DNA of 64,000 nucleotides from Tuctoria greenei (taxonomy: Eukaryota; Streptophyta; Magnoliopsida; Poales; Poaceae), in contig JAYESD010000005.1 in the NCBI GenBank assembly GCA_036927565.1, forward strand, positions 8,586,565 to 8,650,564, read 5' to 3'. Under the pieces are notes generated by a model. That model was not told the origin of the DNA. It searched no databases and saw only the letters and a list, made by a program, of their open reading frames with translations. A program made the position numbers and the translations under genes. Of this stretch, positions 10,526 to 22,703 are shown in pieces (within the stretch, counting starts at the first letter, position 1; every line of letters starts with the position of its first letter).

Positions 10526-12179
10526 GATCTTGGGTTGTGCCGTCCATTGGAGCATCACCAACAGAACGAATCGTAGAGGACCTGCTAGCAACATTAGCCT
10601 GCATAGACATAGGACCACTGACATCGTGACCAGCACTGCTTGCAGCTTGTGGAACAAGCTGGGCATGTCATTGCGATTTTGCATCTCACCCCTAGACTTT
10701 TCCATCACCTCACGCATACATAGGCACATTCGAGTCATTGTTGCTGATGTGTCTATTAACAGAATAATCTATCATGCACTTCACATCACTTCTGTTGATC
10801 AAGTTGGCATCAGTTCCCTTGGTCAGGTTACTTGCTTTCAGTGTGTTTGATTCAGATAGTGAACAATGGCTAAAAACATTGAGTTTCATTTGAGTAAAGC
10901 TGGGACAGAATTGGATAAAACCCCTAGTATTGTTATTATTATAAGCTTCAATATCAAATCCGGTGTCATTGCATGCTCTGTTGTTCATGTTACCCATTTG
11001 TTCCTTGGTACTGGATGCAAGTCTTTTATCATTGTTTTCTGGACGAACTGATGGGAAGCAAAATATCACCCTGACTCAGTTTCCATAGAAGGGACAGATC
11101 GCATGCCCATATTAGACTGATACACCACCGAATTATTCTTGTTGCTAAAAAAGTTGGCTTTACCACCACCGATATTCTTCCCATAACTAGCACAGAAGGA
11201 TGTGGAGGCAGCAACAAGAGTTTTGTTTGCAACATCAAGCAACATTCCTTATTTGTTAGTTGATGCAGAACAAGAAGTGCTAGATACACCACCAATATTA
11301 CTAAAACTGGCACTAAAACTTTCGCAGTGAAGGGGGCTGACTAGCTTCATTAAGCGGAGCTGATTTCATTGTTTGCACTAACAATAGGTATATATGATGT
11401 GCCTAAGCATGCATTGAAGTTGACATCTCTTGCTTTCAGTGTTATTGACCTCACCATGCTTTGAGGCCATGCCATGATCAACAATCTGGCCCTCATAAGG
11501 GTTACAACATCCAAAAGTATTAGGTCTAAAAACATGGTGACATGATGCCTGTTCATTGTAAACACTCTTCAGAACCATAACGGCTACCAGCAGGTTGACC
11601 ATTGGAGTTAGAATTTACTTTTCGAACTTCTACATACATGCACATGGAACATATGTGATATGAGGGATCTCTTCAGGCCCATGCCAAGCTTCATTTGGCC
11701 CAATGAAGCCATCAAAACAATCTAAACTAAAATGATTTTTAACTTTAGAGCTATTGCTTCCATTTTCATTGGAACCACTGAGATGCTGGCAGCCAGCTTC
11801 ACCAAAATGTTCTAACTCCTGAAGGCTAAATGAAATTTCTGCCAAGGAATTGCTATCTAGCTTTCCTGAAGTATTTGTATTCAAGAATGCTCCAGGAGTC
11901 ACCCCTTGATATCCAGCATGTGAACCAACATGGCCAGAACACGGTGATTCTTCTGCAAAGGTCTTATGACATATGGGGCATTCAAATTTCCCATCTTTTC
12001 CTACTACTGGCTCACCAAATTTACCAGTCCTTCGCCTTTTAGCAGTCACTTCGTGAGATGACAAATTGTGGTGTGAATAGGAAATCTGATCCTGAAAAGT
12101 CAAATTGTATTTCTGGCATTGATAAGCAGTTACTGTGCCTACATTCATTTCTCCCTTATCCTTTAAATCACCAGAATAG
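10524..12179 (-). pseudogene. exon 3 region of the MBD-like gene: zinc-finger segment and decayed downstream part
   Basis: An open stretch to 11630 contains YQCQKYNLTFQDQISYSHH (a degenerate C2H2 finger lacking one Cys), then KRRRTGKFGEPVVGKDGKF and ECPICHKTFAEESPCSGHVG, a CX2C...HX3H finger. Likely acceptors are CCAG|CTATTC (12179) or AAAG|GATAAG (about 12160). The latter keeps phase 0. Below 11630 coding-like sequence continues in at least four changing frames with stops (for example HVFRPNTFGCCNPYEGQIVD, ARDVNFNACLGTSYIPIV, NNDKRLASSTKEQMGNMNN). It reaches DGTTQDQ before a consensus donor CAG|GTAAAT at 10524. This is a decayed long exon. Confidence 0.6.
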
Positions 12180-12333
12180 CTGGAAAAAGTAACAAAGTAA
12201 CTGGCAATACATTTGGATTGTCCACACTTGAACCAATTAGATGTTGAAAGCCTATAACCTGTCACATACTCCACAAATTTAACTAGGTGAACCAAAGTAC
12301 ACAGAGCGCAGTTCACATACACTGCGAACTTAC

Positions 12334-12478
12334 ATCATCACGACCATTGTCGGCACACAAGTCAGGTTTTCCTCTGCTGTTGTATTGAGTAGAAACTGTT
12401 TTGACCTCTGGTTACCCAAGAAGGGGCATAAGGTATGCAGAAACTTCTTTGCAAGTAGCAAATCGACTTCCATTAGGG
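12334..12478 (-). pseudogene. exon 2 of the MBD-like gene, with an in-frame stop
   Basis: The acceptor TTTGCAG|C at 12479/12478 completes Ser, and the frame continues PNGSRFATCKEVSAYLMPLL, the C-terminal half of an MBD. A TAA at 12414-12412 then falls where related proteins usually have a Tyr codon (LLGYPEVKTV). The same frame stays open afterwards (PEVKTVSTQYNSRGKPDL) to a strong donor GATGAT|GTAAGT at 12334/12333. The exon is 145 nt. The lesion is a single nonsense change in otherwise well-kept coding sequence. Confidence 0.75.
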
Positions 12479-12888
12479 CTGCAAAGTAGGATGTGCACAT
12501 TTAGCTATGGTGAAATATCACATAACAAAGAACATAAGCAAAATTGACCAGGGTGAAAGATAAACATTCTCAAAAAAGTTAAAATTAATCCACAGAGCAG
12601 CACACAAATAATGGATAGTGCAAAACTGAAAGTGCATCTACACATTCCTTGTGAGTTTTGGTTAATTTATGACAAACAAATGAGATCCTAACAAAATTGT
12701 TGAGATGAGCGTAGGTTTTAAAAAAATTAGAAAGAAAGCGCAAAAATGAAGGAGAATGAGGATCTAAAGAAAAAAGAGCTCAAGAGCTGGAAATATTAGA
12801 TTGTTTTGTATGGAGTGTGTTGGAGAAACACACCCCAAGAGCTCAAGTGAACAAATAATTCAACTCACTGCACAATTCACAGGAAAAC

Positions 12889-13315
12889 CGGACTAGTCCG
12901 ATAGACATCAGACTAGTCTGATATCTCTCTAACTAAGATTGGACTAGTCCCCCTAGTGCGGACTAGTCCTTAGCACTTCACATTTGCACAAAAACGGACA
13001 AGTCCGATATCTATCGGACTAGGCCGATAATCCTCTGACTAAAATCGGACAAGTCCTCCAAATCCGAACGTGTCCTTAGTCCCACAATTTTTCACTACAC
13101 CGGACAAGTCCGATATCAGTCGGACTAGTCCGAAAACTCTCTGACTAAAATCGGACAAGTCCCTCCAAGTGCGCACTTGTCCTCAGTTCTTCACAGTGTT
13201 CACTACACCGGACTAGTCCGATGTCAATCGGACTAGTACGAAAAGTTTCTGAATAAAAACGGACTAGTCCGCACTAGTAACGGACTAGTTCGGTATATCT
13301 CAACACTTCGGGTTT
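12889..13315. repeat. four tandem 106-108 bp units of CGGACTAGTCCG-type palindromes (5' LTR)
   Basis: Units start at 12889, 12995, 13101 and 13209. Each carries about four boxes of form CGGAC(T/A)AGTCCG. Four boxes are the perfect 12-bp palindrome CGGACTAGTCCG and two are CGGACAAGTCCG, while the others have one to three changes. Spacers are also shared between units (TCTCTGACTAAAATC, TCACTACAC). The array lies just upstream of the LTR TATA box. Confidence 0.9.
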
Positions 13316-13404
13316 TCCACACGCCGCACACCGGACTAGTCTGGAGTCCACCACGGGCTAGTCCGGACATCGCAAACCCTAACGATAACTTTTGAAAACC
13401 CTAG

Positions 13405-13413
13405 TATAAATAG
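13405..13413 (+). promoter_or_regulatory. TATA box of the element A 5' LTR
   Basis: TATAAATAG in the context CCCTAGTATAAATAGAGGTG is repeated at 23486 in the 3' LTR. It sits about 90 bp downstream of the palindrome array, a usual place for an LTR core promoter. Confidence 0.75.
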
Positions 13414-14174
13414 AGGTGTACGACCATACAACCATATCTCTCAACCTCCTGCGCCGTCACAACTCCGAAGAGCCCAAAATACACAACTCTCTACACATTC
13501 TAACCCTAAAAGGATCAAATTTTTTAGGATTAGCAATTGATCAAATGAGAGACTTGTTCCACACGATCTTGAGCTCTTGGGTGTGATCTCTCGCACACTC
13601 TTATTGTTTATTGTACATCTTTTGAGTGTGTTTGGTGGTGTTCTTCGTTGTAATTCTTGAGGAGCCCTCAACTTGTGAGAAGGGCCCTTGAACGAGTTAT
13701 TTTCCCCTTTGTGATTAGTGGAAGAGAATCGACCTTCGTGGCGATTCGACGAGGGTAGGGTTGGTGAAGACCCGGTCCTCCGTGGACTCCTCAACGTGGA
13801 TGTAGGTTTCCTCTGTGGGAATCGAACCACGGGATAAAATCTTGTATCGCGCACTTCTGTTTTATTGTTCATCACATTCTAGGGTTTACATAATCTTGTG
13901 TAATTCACGTTGAAACATTGAAACTAAAGTTGATCTTTGTCATACATTGTTTCATTGTGGTAATACATCTAATTTGCTAATTAATTTCCGCTGCATAGAG
14001 TACTAGAAGTGAATTTATCGATCAATCTTGATCTTTCTAGTCCACATATACCAGACTAGTCCGCGCAGTACTGGACTAGTCCGATCTCTTTGTATTTGAT
14101 AAATCTATTAAGTGTTTTAGGGATCGACAAAAGTTCAAAAAGCATATTCACCCCTCCCTCTGGGCTACATTCAA

Positions 14175-14192
14175 TTGGTATCAGAGGCAGGT
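14175..14192 (+). other. primer-binding site of element A
   Basis: TTGGTATCAGAGGCAGGT follows two bases after the LTR end. TGGTATCAGAGC is the well-known complement of the initiator tRNA-Met 3' end used by plant copia elements; this copy matches it over the first 11 bases. Confidence 0.85.
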
Positions 14193-14224
14193 TCTTCAAA
14201 AGAGACTCACCGCTCGAAGAGACG

Positions 14225-15896
14225 ATGTCGGACATCAAGGATGTAAACAAGAATTTCAACAACGAGAAGGGTGATGATGAAAAGACACAAAAACTGGAGA
14301 AGCTCCTCGATGCAATTCAAGACTGTGAGGACAATGACGAGGAAATACTTCAACTCAAGGCTCTTCTACGGAAGAAGGCACTCTCCCAAAATGGAAGAAG
14401 AAGATCAACAACGAAAAGAAGAAGGGGAGTAGTCACACCGACTACTCCCGATATCCTTTTGACTATGAACATTTGAATACCAACAATAGTCATTATTTAT
14501 CAATTCCTTTAGGGAACGCGCCTTATTTTGATGGCAATAATTATTCAATGTGGAGACAAAACATGAAAATGCACCTTATATCACTTAACCCAAGTTTGTG
14601 GCATATAGTGTGTACAGGGATAGATATCCCATGATGATGAAGAGTTGACTCCAAGACAAGAACAAGCCATTCATCAAAACGCCCAAGCCGCAGTTGTGAT
14701 CACTTCTTCATTGAGCCGAGACGAGTTCACCAAGGTGGATGGACTCGAAATTGCTAAAAAATATGGGAACTCTACAAACAGCACATGAAGGTGATTTTCA
14801 TGTACGTGAAGCCAAGATTGAAATGATTGAAGGCGAATTGGAAAGATTCGCTATAGAAGAAGATGAATCACCACAAGATATGTACAATAGACTCAAGAAT
14901 CTCATCAACAAAGTCCGAGCTTATGGCAGCAAGAAGTGGAATGATCATGAGGTCGTAAAGATTATTCTCAGAGCATTCATGCCTTGTAATGTGACCCTAT
15001 GCTCCATGATTAGAGAAAGCTCCGAGTATCGGAAAATGACCCCGGACGAACTTCTAGGCAAGATCATCAACTTTGAAATGATGGAGAAGCAAGCCAAGCA
15101 TGTTAAAGAAATTGTCGATCTTACCTCGGCAAAGAAGAAAGGAGTTGCCTTGAAGTACACTTGTAAACCTGTATCAAAAGAAGCTCGAGAAGCTCATGGA
15201 GAAGATGGCAGCGATGATGAAAGCAGTGATATCGATGAAGAAGATATGATCTTGTTCATGAAGAAGTTCAAGAAAATGATGAGAAGAAAGGGCGGTAGCT
15301 TAAACGAAGGAAAACCAAGGGAGAAACAAAGACCCAAGATGAGACAGGCGTGCTACAATTGCGGAGAATATGATCACTTCATAGTGAATTGTCCATATGA
15401 AGAAAATAAGAGGAAGACCAAGGACAACAAGCCTCAACCGAAGAAGATATTCAAGAAGAAGAAGCAATATGGTCAAGTGCATCTAGAGAAGGAGTGGGAC
15501 TCAAATGATGAATCCTCATCCGAAGAAAAAGAGGAGATGGCCATCATGACCATCAAGAAGACTACCAAGAAATCCACTCTTTCCAACCATGGGCGCATGG
15601 AAGGACAACGACAACAGATGTCTAATGGCCAAGGAAGGTAAAAGAAAGATAACAGCTAAATCTTCCTCCTCACATTCTTTTACTAATGATAGTGATAATT
15701 CTAGTGAGGATGATAGCAGTAATGAAAGTGAATACATGCTTAGGGGCTTAGACAAAAAGACTACTGCTAAAATGAAATTTTTACTTGATAAGATTGTTGA
15801 TAAGGAGAAGTTGGTCAATCGTCAGGAAGATATGATCATCTCCCAAAAGGAGGAATATCTTGAGATTGAAAAGCTTCTTGAGCTTGAAAAGGAGTG
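14225..15896 (+). pseudogene. gag of SIRE-type element A
   Basis: The ATG at 14225 begins MSDIKDVNKNFNNEKGDDEK. A stop at 14474 and frame changes follow. The main gag frame resumes at 14739-15641 with a UBN2-like capsid region (VREAKIEMIEGELERFAIEE, SPQDMYNRLKNLINKVRAYG, MTPDELLGKIINFEMMEKQ). A CCHC zinc knuckle (CYNCGEYDHFIVNC, CX2CX4HX4C) follows at about 15350-15392. A third frame (15589-15896) carries an acidic Ser-rich and coiled-coil tail (LLDKIVDKEKLVNRQEDMI). Gag packages element RNA. This copy is broken at several points. Confidence 0.8.
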
Positions 15897-16589
15897 AAGT
15901 AAATCACTAGAACTTGAGTTAGCTTCAAGCAAGGAAGCTTGTTTGAAGGTAAAAGACTCAAACGTGGCTGTCAAGGATAAACTTGTCAACTTAACTAAAG
16001 TTAACAAGATCCTTGAGGTACAAGTTGAGTCACTCAAGCAAAGCGGTTCTTCATCCTCTTCAAGCTCACCTTCCTAACAAATCAAATTTGAAACTGTTAT
16101 TACTTGTACTTGTGCTAAAAGTGACACTAACTTGAATAAAAAGCCAAACTTGACAAAGGTCAACCTTCCCAAAGTGGCATATTTGACAAGGAGAAGGTCA
16201 AGTATGCACGCAGTTCATGCTCGGTCACAAGACCTCCTAATGTCAAATATGGCATTAGGTATTCTTATGGTGAAAAGCAAAACGCTAGAAGCCACAAGAA
16301 TAACAATGATTACATTACCTTTGTCAAGGGAAGCTCCTCTTAAATTAGAAAACTTAATTGAACAACAAGTTTTATTTAGAACATTTGATGCTTCATATGT
16401 ACTCATAAAAAGTAATCTTGGTAGAGTTTATGCTAAATATGTTGGGCCACGCTATGGGTACACAAAGTCTCATGTGTGGGTGCCCAAATCACTTGTGACT
16501 AACCTCAAAGGACCCAAGCAAGCTTGGGTATCTAAGACCAAGGCATAATTTGTTTTCTGCAGACTTATTCATCCGGTGGAGCAAAATGA
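15897..16589 (+). other. element A gag-pol junction, degenerate coding
   Basis: Coding-like sequence continues with stops: LELASSKEACLKVKDSNVAV and a Ser run to about 16076, then a frame 16132-16548 ending GPKQAWVSKTKA. This is the spacer between gag and protease, and it adds no recognised domain. Confidence 0.55.
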
Positions 16590-19500
16590 GTGCTAGATAG
16601 TGGATGCACCAATCACATGATCGGAGAAAGAAGAATGTTCGTGGAATATGAAGAAAATGAAGATCCAAGTGAAGGCATTTACTTTGGTGATAACAGTCAA
16701 GGAATGGTGCTTGGTACCGGTAAAATTGCAATTTCATCATAACATACTCTTTCTCATGTATTACACGTTGACTCCTTGGATTATAACCTTTTGTCCATAT
16801 CTCAATTATATGACAAGGGTTATAATTGTTTATTCACTAATGAGGGTGTGACCGTCTCTAGAAGGAATGATAACTCGGTTGCATTCAAGGGTATGTTAAA
16901 GGGAAAACTTTATCTAGTTGACTTCAACAAAGATAAAGCCGAACTTGACACATGCTTGATTGCAAAGACCTACATGGGTTGGTTGTGGTATAGACGGCTA
17001 GCATATGTTGGTATGAGGAATATTCAAAAACTTCTAAAAGGCGATCACATTCGTGGTTTAAAGGATGTTGTTTTTGATAAAGACAGACCTTGTAGAGCGT
17101 GCCAAGCTGGGAAACAAGTAGGAGCACCCCATCCCGCGAAAAAATGTCATGACTACAACAAGACCGCTTGAGCTCCTCCACATGGATCTATTCGGTCCAA
17201 TTGCTTACAAAAGCATTGGCGGTAATAAATATGGTTTAGTCATTGTTGATGATTTTTCACGGTTCACGTGAGTTTTCTTTTTGCATGATAAGACAGAAAC
17301 TCAAAGAACCCTCAAGAAGTTCATCAAGCGTGTCCAAAATGAATTCTCATTGAAGATCAAGAACATACGAAGTGACAATGGGACATAATTCAAGAATACC
17401 CAAGTTGAGGAATATCTAGACGAAAAAGGAATAAAGTATGAGTTTTCAGCACCATACTCTCCTCAACAATACGGAGTAGCCGAAAGGAAGAACCAAACAC
17501 TTATTGAGATGGCGAGGACGATGCTCAATGAATACAAGACTTCGAATAGGTTTTGAGTTAAAGCGGCTAACACCGCCTATCACGCCATAAACCGACTCTA
17601 TCTTCATTGTATACTCAAGAAAACTTCGTATGAACTACTCACCAGTAACAAACCAAACATTTCTTACTTTTGGGTTTTTGGTTCAAAATGCTATATTCTC
17701 AACAAGAAGCCTAGGGCTTCGAAGTTCGCTTCGAAGTCCGATGAAGGTTTCTTACTTGGCTATGATTTGAACTCCTACGCCTATCGTGTCTTCAACAAGG
17801 CCTTTGGACTTGTTGAAGTAGCACGTGACGTAGTGTTCGATGAAACTAACGGCTCTCAAGAAGAGCAAGTTGATCAATGTGTGTTAGATCAAGAAGAAGC
17901 TCCATGTCAAGCATTGAGAAGAATGGTGTTGGGCGATGTTCGACCACAAGTGTCACCTCCAAATGTGAATGAAGAAGATAATGATCAAGGGGGAGCTTCC
18001 ACACAAGATCAACATCAAGAAGATCAAGGTGATCAAAACATCTATGAGGGCAACCATCTAGGGGAAACGAAGAAGATGATGATAATGAAGATTCAAGACC
18101 ACAAGTGACACATCCAAGAGTACAACAAAGCATCCAAAGGGATCACCCCGTCGACAATATTATCGGTGACATCCAAAAGGAAGTAATAACTCGATCTCGC
18201 ATAGCTAATTTTTTTGAACACTATTCTTTTGTATCTTCTTTCGAACTATACAGGGTTGAGGATGCATTAAAAGATTTGAATTGAGTGATGGTGATGCAAG
18301 AAGAATTGAACAACTTCAAAAGGAACGAAGTGTGGGAGCTTGTCGAAAGACCCAAGTCCAACGTCGTCGTCACTAAATGGGTGTTCCGCAACAAGCAAGA
18401 CGAACATGGAGTGGTGACAAAAAACAAGGCACGACTTGTGGCCAAAGGGTACTCACAAGTCGAAAGTTTGGATTTCGACAAGACTTTTGCTCCCGTAGCT
18501 AGGCTTGAATCGATTCGTATATTACTTGCATATGCTAATCACCATGATTTCAAGCTTTATCAAATGGACGTGAAAAGCGCCTTCCTCAACGGACCGATCA
18601 AGGAGGTGTACATGGAGCAACCACCCGGTTTTGAAGATCAAGAGTAACCCGACTATGTGTACAAGCTACGTAAGGCTCTCTATGGCCTCAAACAAGCTCC
18701 TAGAGCTTGGTATGAGTGCCTTAGAGATTTTTTGATTGAAAATGGCTTCAACATCGGTAAAGTTGATTACACCTTGTTTACTAAACACTTTGATGATGAT
18801 CTCTTCGTTTGTCAAATCCATGTTGATGATATTATATTTGGTTCAACTAATAAATCCTTTTTGTCAAGAATTTAGTAAGATTATGACAGATAGATTCGAG
18901 ATGTCCATGATGGGAGATTTAAGATACTTTTTGGGATTCCAAGTGAAGCAACAAAAGGAGGGGACGTTCATAAGCCAAACAAAGTACACTTAAGATATTC
19001 TCAAGAAGTTTGGAATGGACAAAGTGAAGCCCATAAGGACTCTCATGGCGACAAATAGACACTTGGATCTCAATGAAGACAGACTAAACGTGGACCAAAA
19101 GGTATATCGTTCCATGATTGGCTCTTTACTATACCTATGTGCATCTAGGTCAGAAATTATGTTGAGTATATGTTTGTGTGGAAGGTTTCAAGCCAATCCT
19201 AAGGAATGTCATTTGACAGCCGTAAAAAGGATCTTGCGATATTTAGTTCATACACCCAACATAGGCCTTTGGTATCCCAAAGGTTCAAAATTCAATATCA
19301 TTGGATACTCCGATGCATATTATGTCGCATGCAAAGTAGATAGAAAAAGTATCTCCGGTACTTGCCAATTCCTAGATAGATCCCTAGTTTCTTGGTCCTT
19401 CAAGAAACAAAATTCAATTGCATTATCCACAGCCGAAGCGGAGTATGTTGCAGCCGAGAGTTGTTATGCACAACTCCTTCGGATGCGACAAACTCTAAGG

Positions 19501-19713
19501 GATTACAGTTATAATATGAGTCGTATTCTACTCCTTTGTGATAATGAGAGTGCCATTAAAATTGCCCATAACCCCGCTGGACACTCTAGAACCAAACACA
19601 TAGACACCTGACATCACTTTTTGAGAGATCACTCAATGAAAGGAGATATAGCCATTTCTCATGTTAACACCGAAAAACAGCTAGCCGATATCTTTACCAA
19701 AACGCTTTTGTAA
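16590..19713 (+). pseudogene. pol of SIRE-type element A (protease, integrase, RT, RNase H)
   Basis: Order and motifs are standard copia. The protease has DSGCTNHM at about 16596. The GAG-pre-integrase zinc region ends in CRACQAGK (17093-17116), and the integrase core carries LLHMDLFGP, RSDNGT and ERKNQTLIEMART. RT carries WVFRNKQDEHG, LVAKGYSQVESLDFDKTFAP, MDVKSAFLNG and VDDIIFGS. RNase H carries SDAYYVACKVDRKSISGTCQ, ALSTAEAEYVA, DNESAIKIA and LADIFTKTL, ending TAA at 19711. Stops (for example at 17169, 17386, 17556, 18283, 18646 and 18873) and a frameshift near 18870 inactivate it. Confidence 0.88.
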
Positions 19714-20652
19714 GCTCTGAAATGAACTAAATATCCTTGATCCTCGGAACGTGGCTTGAAAACTTGCATACTTGTATGTCATCTTCAAAATCATGTTGAT
19801 TGTGTTGAAAAATCATCTCTCTATTTTGTCCGAAAAACTAAGTTAATTACTTGATTTTGGTGAATTATGGTCATAGCTTGATTGTTGTATGTTTATTGAT
19901 CATATTTATCAAGATTATTTGTATGTTTTTGCCCCCTATTTTCTTTTTAAGCACATTCGAATATATACGAAAGGTCTATATATTTTTCTGTCCAAATAAC
20001 CCAAACCCCGGACTAGTCTGCACACTGCAGACTAGTCCGCTGAGTTTTCCGGTAGTCTGGACTAGTCCGACCCGGTCACAGACTAGTCCGATTTTTTTAC
20101 TCCATAACCCTAGGGCCAACGCAACCCTAATTTCTTCCTCCTCACAACTACTCTCACGTTCTCTCTCCTCACTCAAGTGCCCCCAAGGCGATTTGGCATG
20201 TTCTCCATCAAATCCACTCAAGTTTCAGTGGGATTTGGTCTCCATTGCAAGGGTATCGAAGACCACGGACTAGTCCGCATGAACAACCTCCTCAACGCCT
20301 CAAATCGAAGGATTTGATGAATTCATCTCCAAACCCTAGAATCTTTGATTTTCTTTGTTCTTACTCAAAAAGCTTAGCACTTCTGGCCAATACATGCTCT
20401 AGTGATGTATTCCATTTACCCTAGAACACTTTTGCCTTGAGTAATCTAAAATTTCATCAAGTTAGGTTTTGAACAGCCGCATAGCGGACCAGTCCGTTCT
20501 CAGGGCGGACAAGTCCGGTACTCCGGACTAGTCCGGCCCTGAACAACGGACAAGTCCGGTATGCCCTAATCAAACCCTAACTTATATCAATTCAATGCAA
20601 TCCCTTGTCATCCTTGCTTATCCATATCCTTTATATCTTCCTTGTCAGAATC
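19714..20652 (+). other. element A spacer between pol and ORF3, with palindromic boxes
   Basis: This is non-coding. Two clusters of CGGACTAGTCCG-type boxes lie outside the LTR, at about 20005-20100 with one at 20265-20276, and at 20485-20563. They include CGGACTAGTCCG near 20523, several CAGACTAGTCCG and two CGGACAAGTCCG forms. The rest is AT-rich untranslated sequence. Confidence 0.75.
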
Positions 20653-22187
20653 ATGTCGGGCTCGGATGAGAATATCTCCGACTTTGAAGCCGAGATGGAT
20701 CAAGATGTGTTGTTGCGTGTCTCGGAGTCTCGCACCAACAAAAGACAAGAGTGTGTTGTCGAGCCCTCGCCTACTCCACCTAGGGTGCGACGGAAGGTTG
20801 CGGCCAATAAACCAGCTTCCAGAGGGAAAGATGTGGTTAGTCCTAGACCGGCGGCTCCACGCCAAACTAAGGGAAAAGGCAAAGGAATTGCCTATGGCCC
20901 TATTGGCCCCCTTAAGATGACTGCTCCAAGACAAGGAAATAGGGACTCCTCAGAGGAAAAATTCAATGGCAAGAGGAGTGATGAGGCATGGAAGCTCATG
21001 AAGATCGATGCATATAGCAGTGGCAAGAAGGCAGCTGACCCAAGATTTTGGAGTCACTTTCATGCGGACTATTACAGTATCGTGTACCTTCAGATGAAGA
21101 CTCTAGTAGTCCGCAGTTAATGGGTTGACTGGAGTCATTTTGAAAGAAAAAGTTGTGGTGCTTTTGATGAAGTAATAAAGGTTGCACAGAGACACGGCCT
21201 CAAGGACTTGCTCTCCTTCAGGTATAACTGGAATGATGAGGTCACCGCTCAATTCTTTACAACTTGCTACTTTGCCAGCGATGAAGAAGAGAGTGACTTG
21301 GATGACACATGGATCCAAGTACACAGTCACATATGATGAGTTCGCCAGACTGCTGCATCTAGATGACACCGACAACAATGCGATTTTGATTCACAATCTT
21401 GGTGTCCTGGAGAAGGATAAGATGAACTTTCTCTATGATACTCGCCTCAAGTTCAATCCTCCCTCAACTAAGAACATGAAGCACTTCTTCATTGTTCTCA
21501 ATAGAGTGCTCCGGAAGACGATTGCTCCAAAGGATGGAGATGTTGGGAGTGTCAACCTTGATGAAAGTGATTAGCAGGAGGAGAAAGTTTGACATCTTTG
21601 ACTACATCTGGAATGACATGGTAAACATCTCATGCACCCCTAATCGCTCCTGTGGCTATGCACCATATATCATATTTATGATAGAAATCACATGCATAGA
21701 ATTTGTGAAGGATGTTGAGCATACAGCTTTGAGGCCTCAGAAGCCGCCTCAAGCTGTTCTTCCAACTGCTCCATCCCCTATATCAAGTGAAGAGGCTCCC
21801 AGGAGAACCCAAGGAGGGGCAAGACCTCCATCTAGCTCAAGGGTCCCTCCTCACAAAGGGTCTCCTAGTGGGATTATGAAGTATTTAGCTACTATCTTTG
21901 GCTCTTGCCACAAGACTGAGGTGAAAGTTCACAAGATGAAAAAGGCAAGAAAAGAGCAAATGGGATACATGAAGGACAATGTCAAAGCTATTTGTCAAAA
22001 GCTAGAGATTGAGCCTATTAGATCTCTAGTCATTTCAGAGGACTCCGCTTATGACTTCTCGGAGCTTCCACCTCTCTCTCCGTCTAAGCTTGCCTACTTC
22101 GGCATTCGGGGCACGACGAGTGGTTCCTCTCCTCCTCCAACTCAGCCTGATGATGAAGATGACGAAAGGACCGACATCGCGGAGTGA
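20653..22187 (+). pseudogene. ORF3 of SIRE-type element A (putative plant transposon protein-like)
   Basis: This extra gene lies between pol and the polypurine tract. The ATG at 20653 begins MSGSDENISDFEAEMDQDVL. A basic Pro-rich linker follows, then DPRFWSHFHADYYSIVYLQ. After a TAA at 21118 and two frame changes it carries VTWMTHGSKYTVTYDEFARL, VLRKTIAPKDGD and TPNRSCGYAPYIIFM. The C-terminal part is basic and then acidic (KTEVKVHKMKKARKEQMGYM to PDDEDDERTDIAE, stop 22185). The WMT...Y...EFA region resembles the 'putative plant transposon protein' domain found in grass SIRE-like elements (from memory). The role is unknown; this is the position of the env-like gene in SIRE. A related ORF lies on the minus strand at 52744-54135. 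Confidence 0.65.
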
Positions 22188-22283
22188 GCCAGCGAAGACA
22201 AGTAGATCCCTCCTCTCCTTCTTTTTGGTGCCTTGATGCCAAAGGGGGAGAGATTGAGAGGGAGTCTTAGATTGTAGCCTTAG

Positions 22284-22327
<44 letters not shown>

Positions 22328-22703
22328 ATTTGTGTTTTTGTTGCAACTCTGTCGTGCTTTTGGTATTGTAAAATCTTGATTATGCTCCCTTATGCTTTTG
22401 GACATGTGTTGTGAAATGATGACTATGTTATGCTTATGATCTATGTTTTATGCTCTGAATTTGACATTCATGTCTGATAATCTTGATGTTGTTATGATTA
22501 TGCTTTTATCTTATTCACATCAAGATTATTGCACACACACACATGTAGTTTCACACCCCACGATAAAGAGTGCACATATGTCTTATGTCTACACTGCCTG
22601 TTTTGCTCAAAACTTATATGTGCACACTTTATGAAAATCTAAATTTTTATCATATTTGTGTAAATCTGAATTGGTTGTCATCAATCACCAAAAAGAGGGA
22701 GAT
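22188..22703 (+). other. element A 3' untranslated region and polypurine tract
   Basis: This holds a (GA)n microsatellite at 22287-22324, AT-rich sequence, and the tract AAAAAGAGGGAGAT (about 22690-22703) immediately before the 3' LTR. Confidence 0.7.
22287..22324. repeat. (GA)n microsatellite
   Basis: Nineteen uninterrupted GA dinucleotides lie within the 3' untranslated region of element A. Confidence 0.95.

Larger units (their letters stand above)
12627..14173 (+). repeat. 5' LTR of SIRE-type element A
   Basis: The 1547-bp LTR runs from TGAAAGTGCATCTAC to GGGCTACATTCA. U3 holds the tandem palindrome array (12889-13315), then the promoter TATAAATAG at 13405. A further pair of palindromes lies near 14053-14082, close to the 3' end. 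It aligns along its length with 22704-24244. Confidence 0.92.

Noticed and set aside
12889..13315. Possible CRISPR array because of regular repeats
   Set aside because: Boxes are only 12 bp, spacers are themselves repeated between units, the array is in both LTRs of a plant retrotransposon and there are no cas genes.
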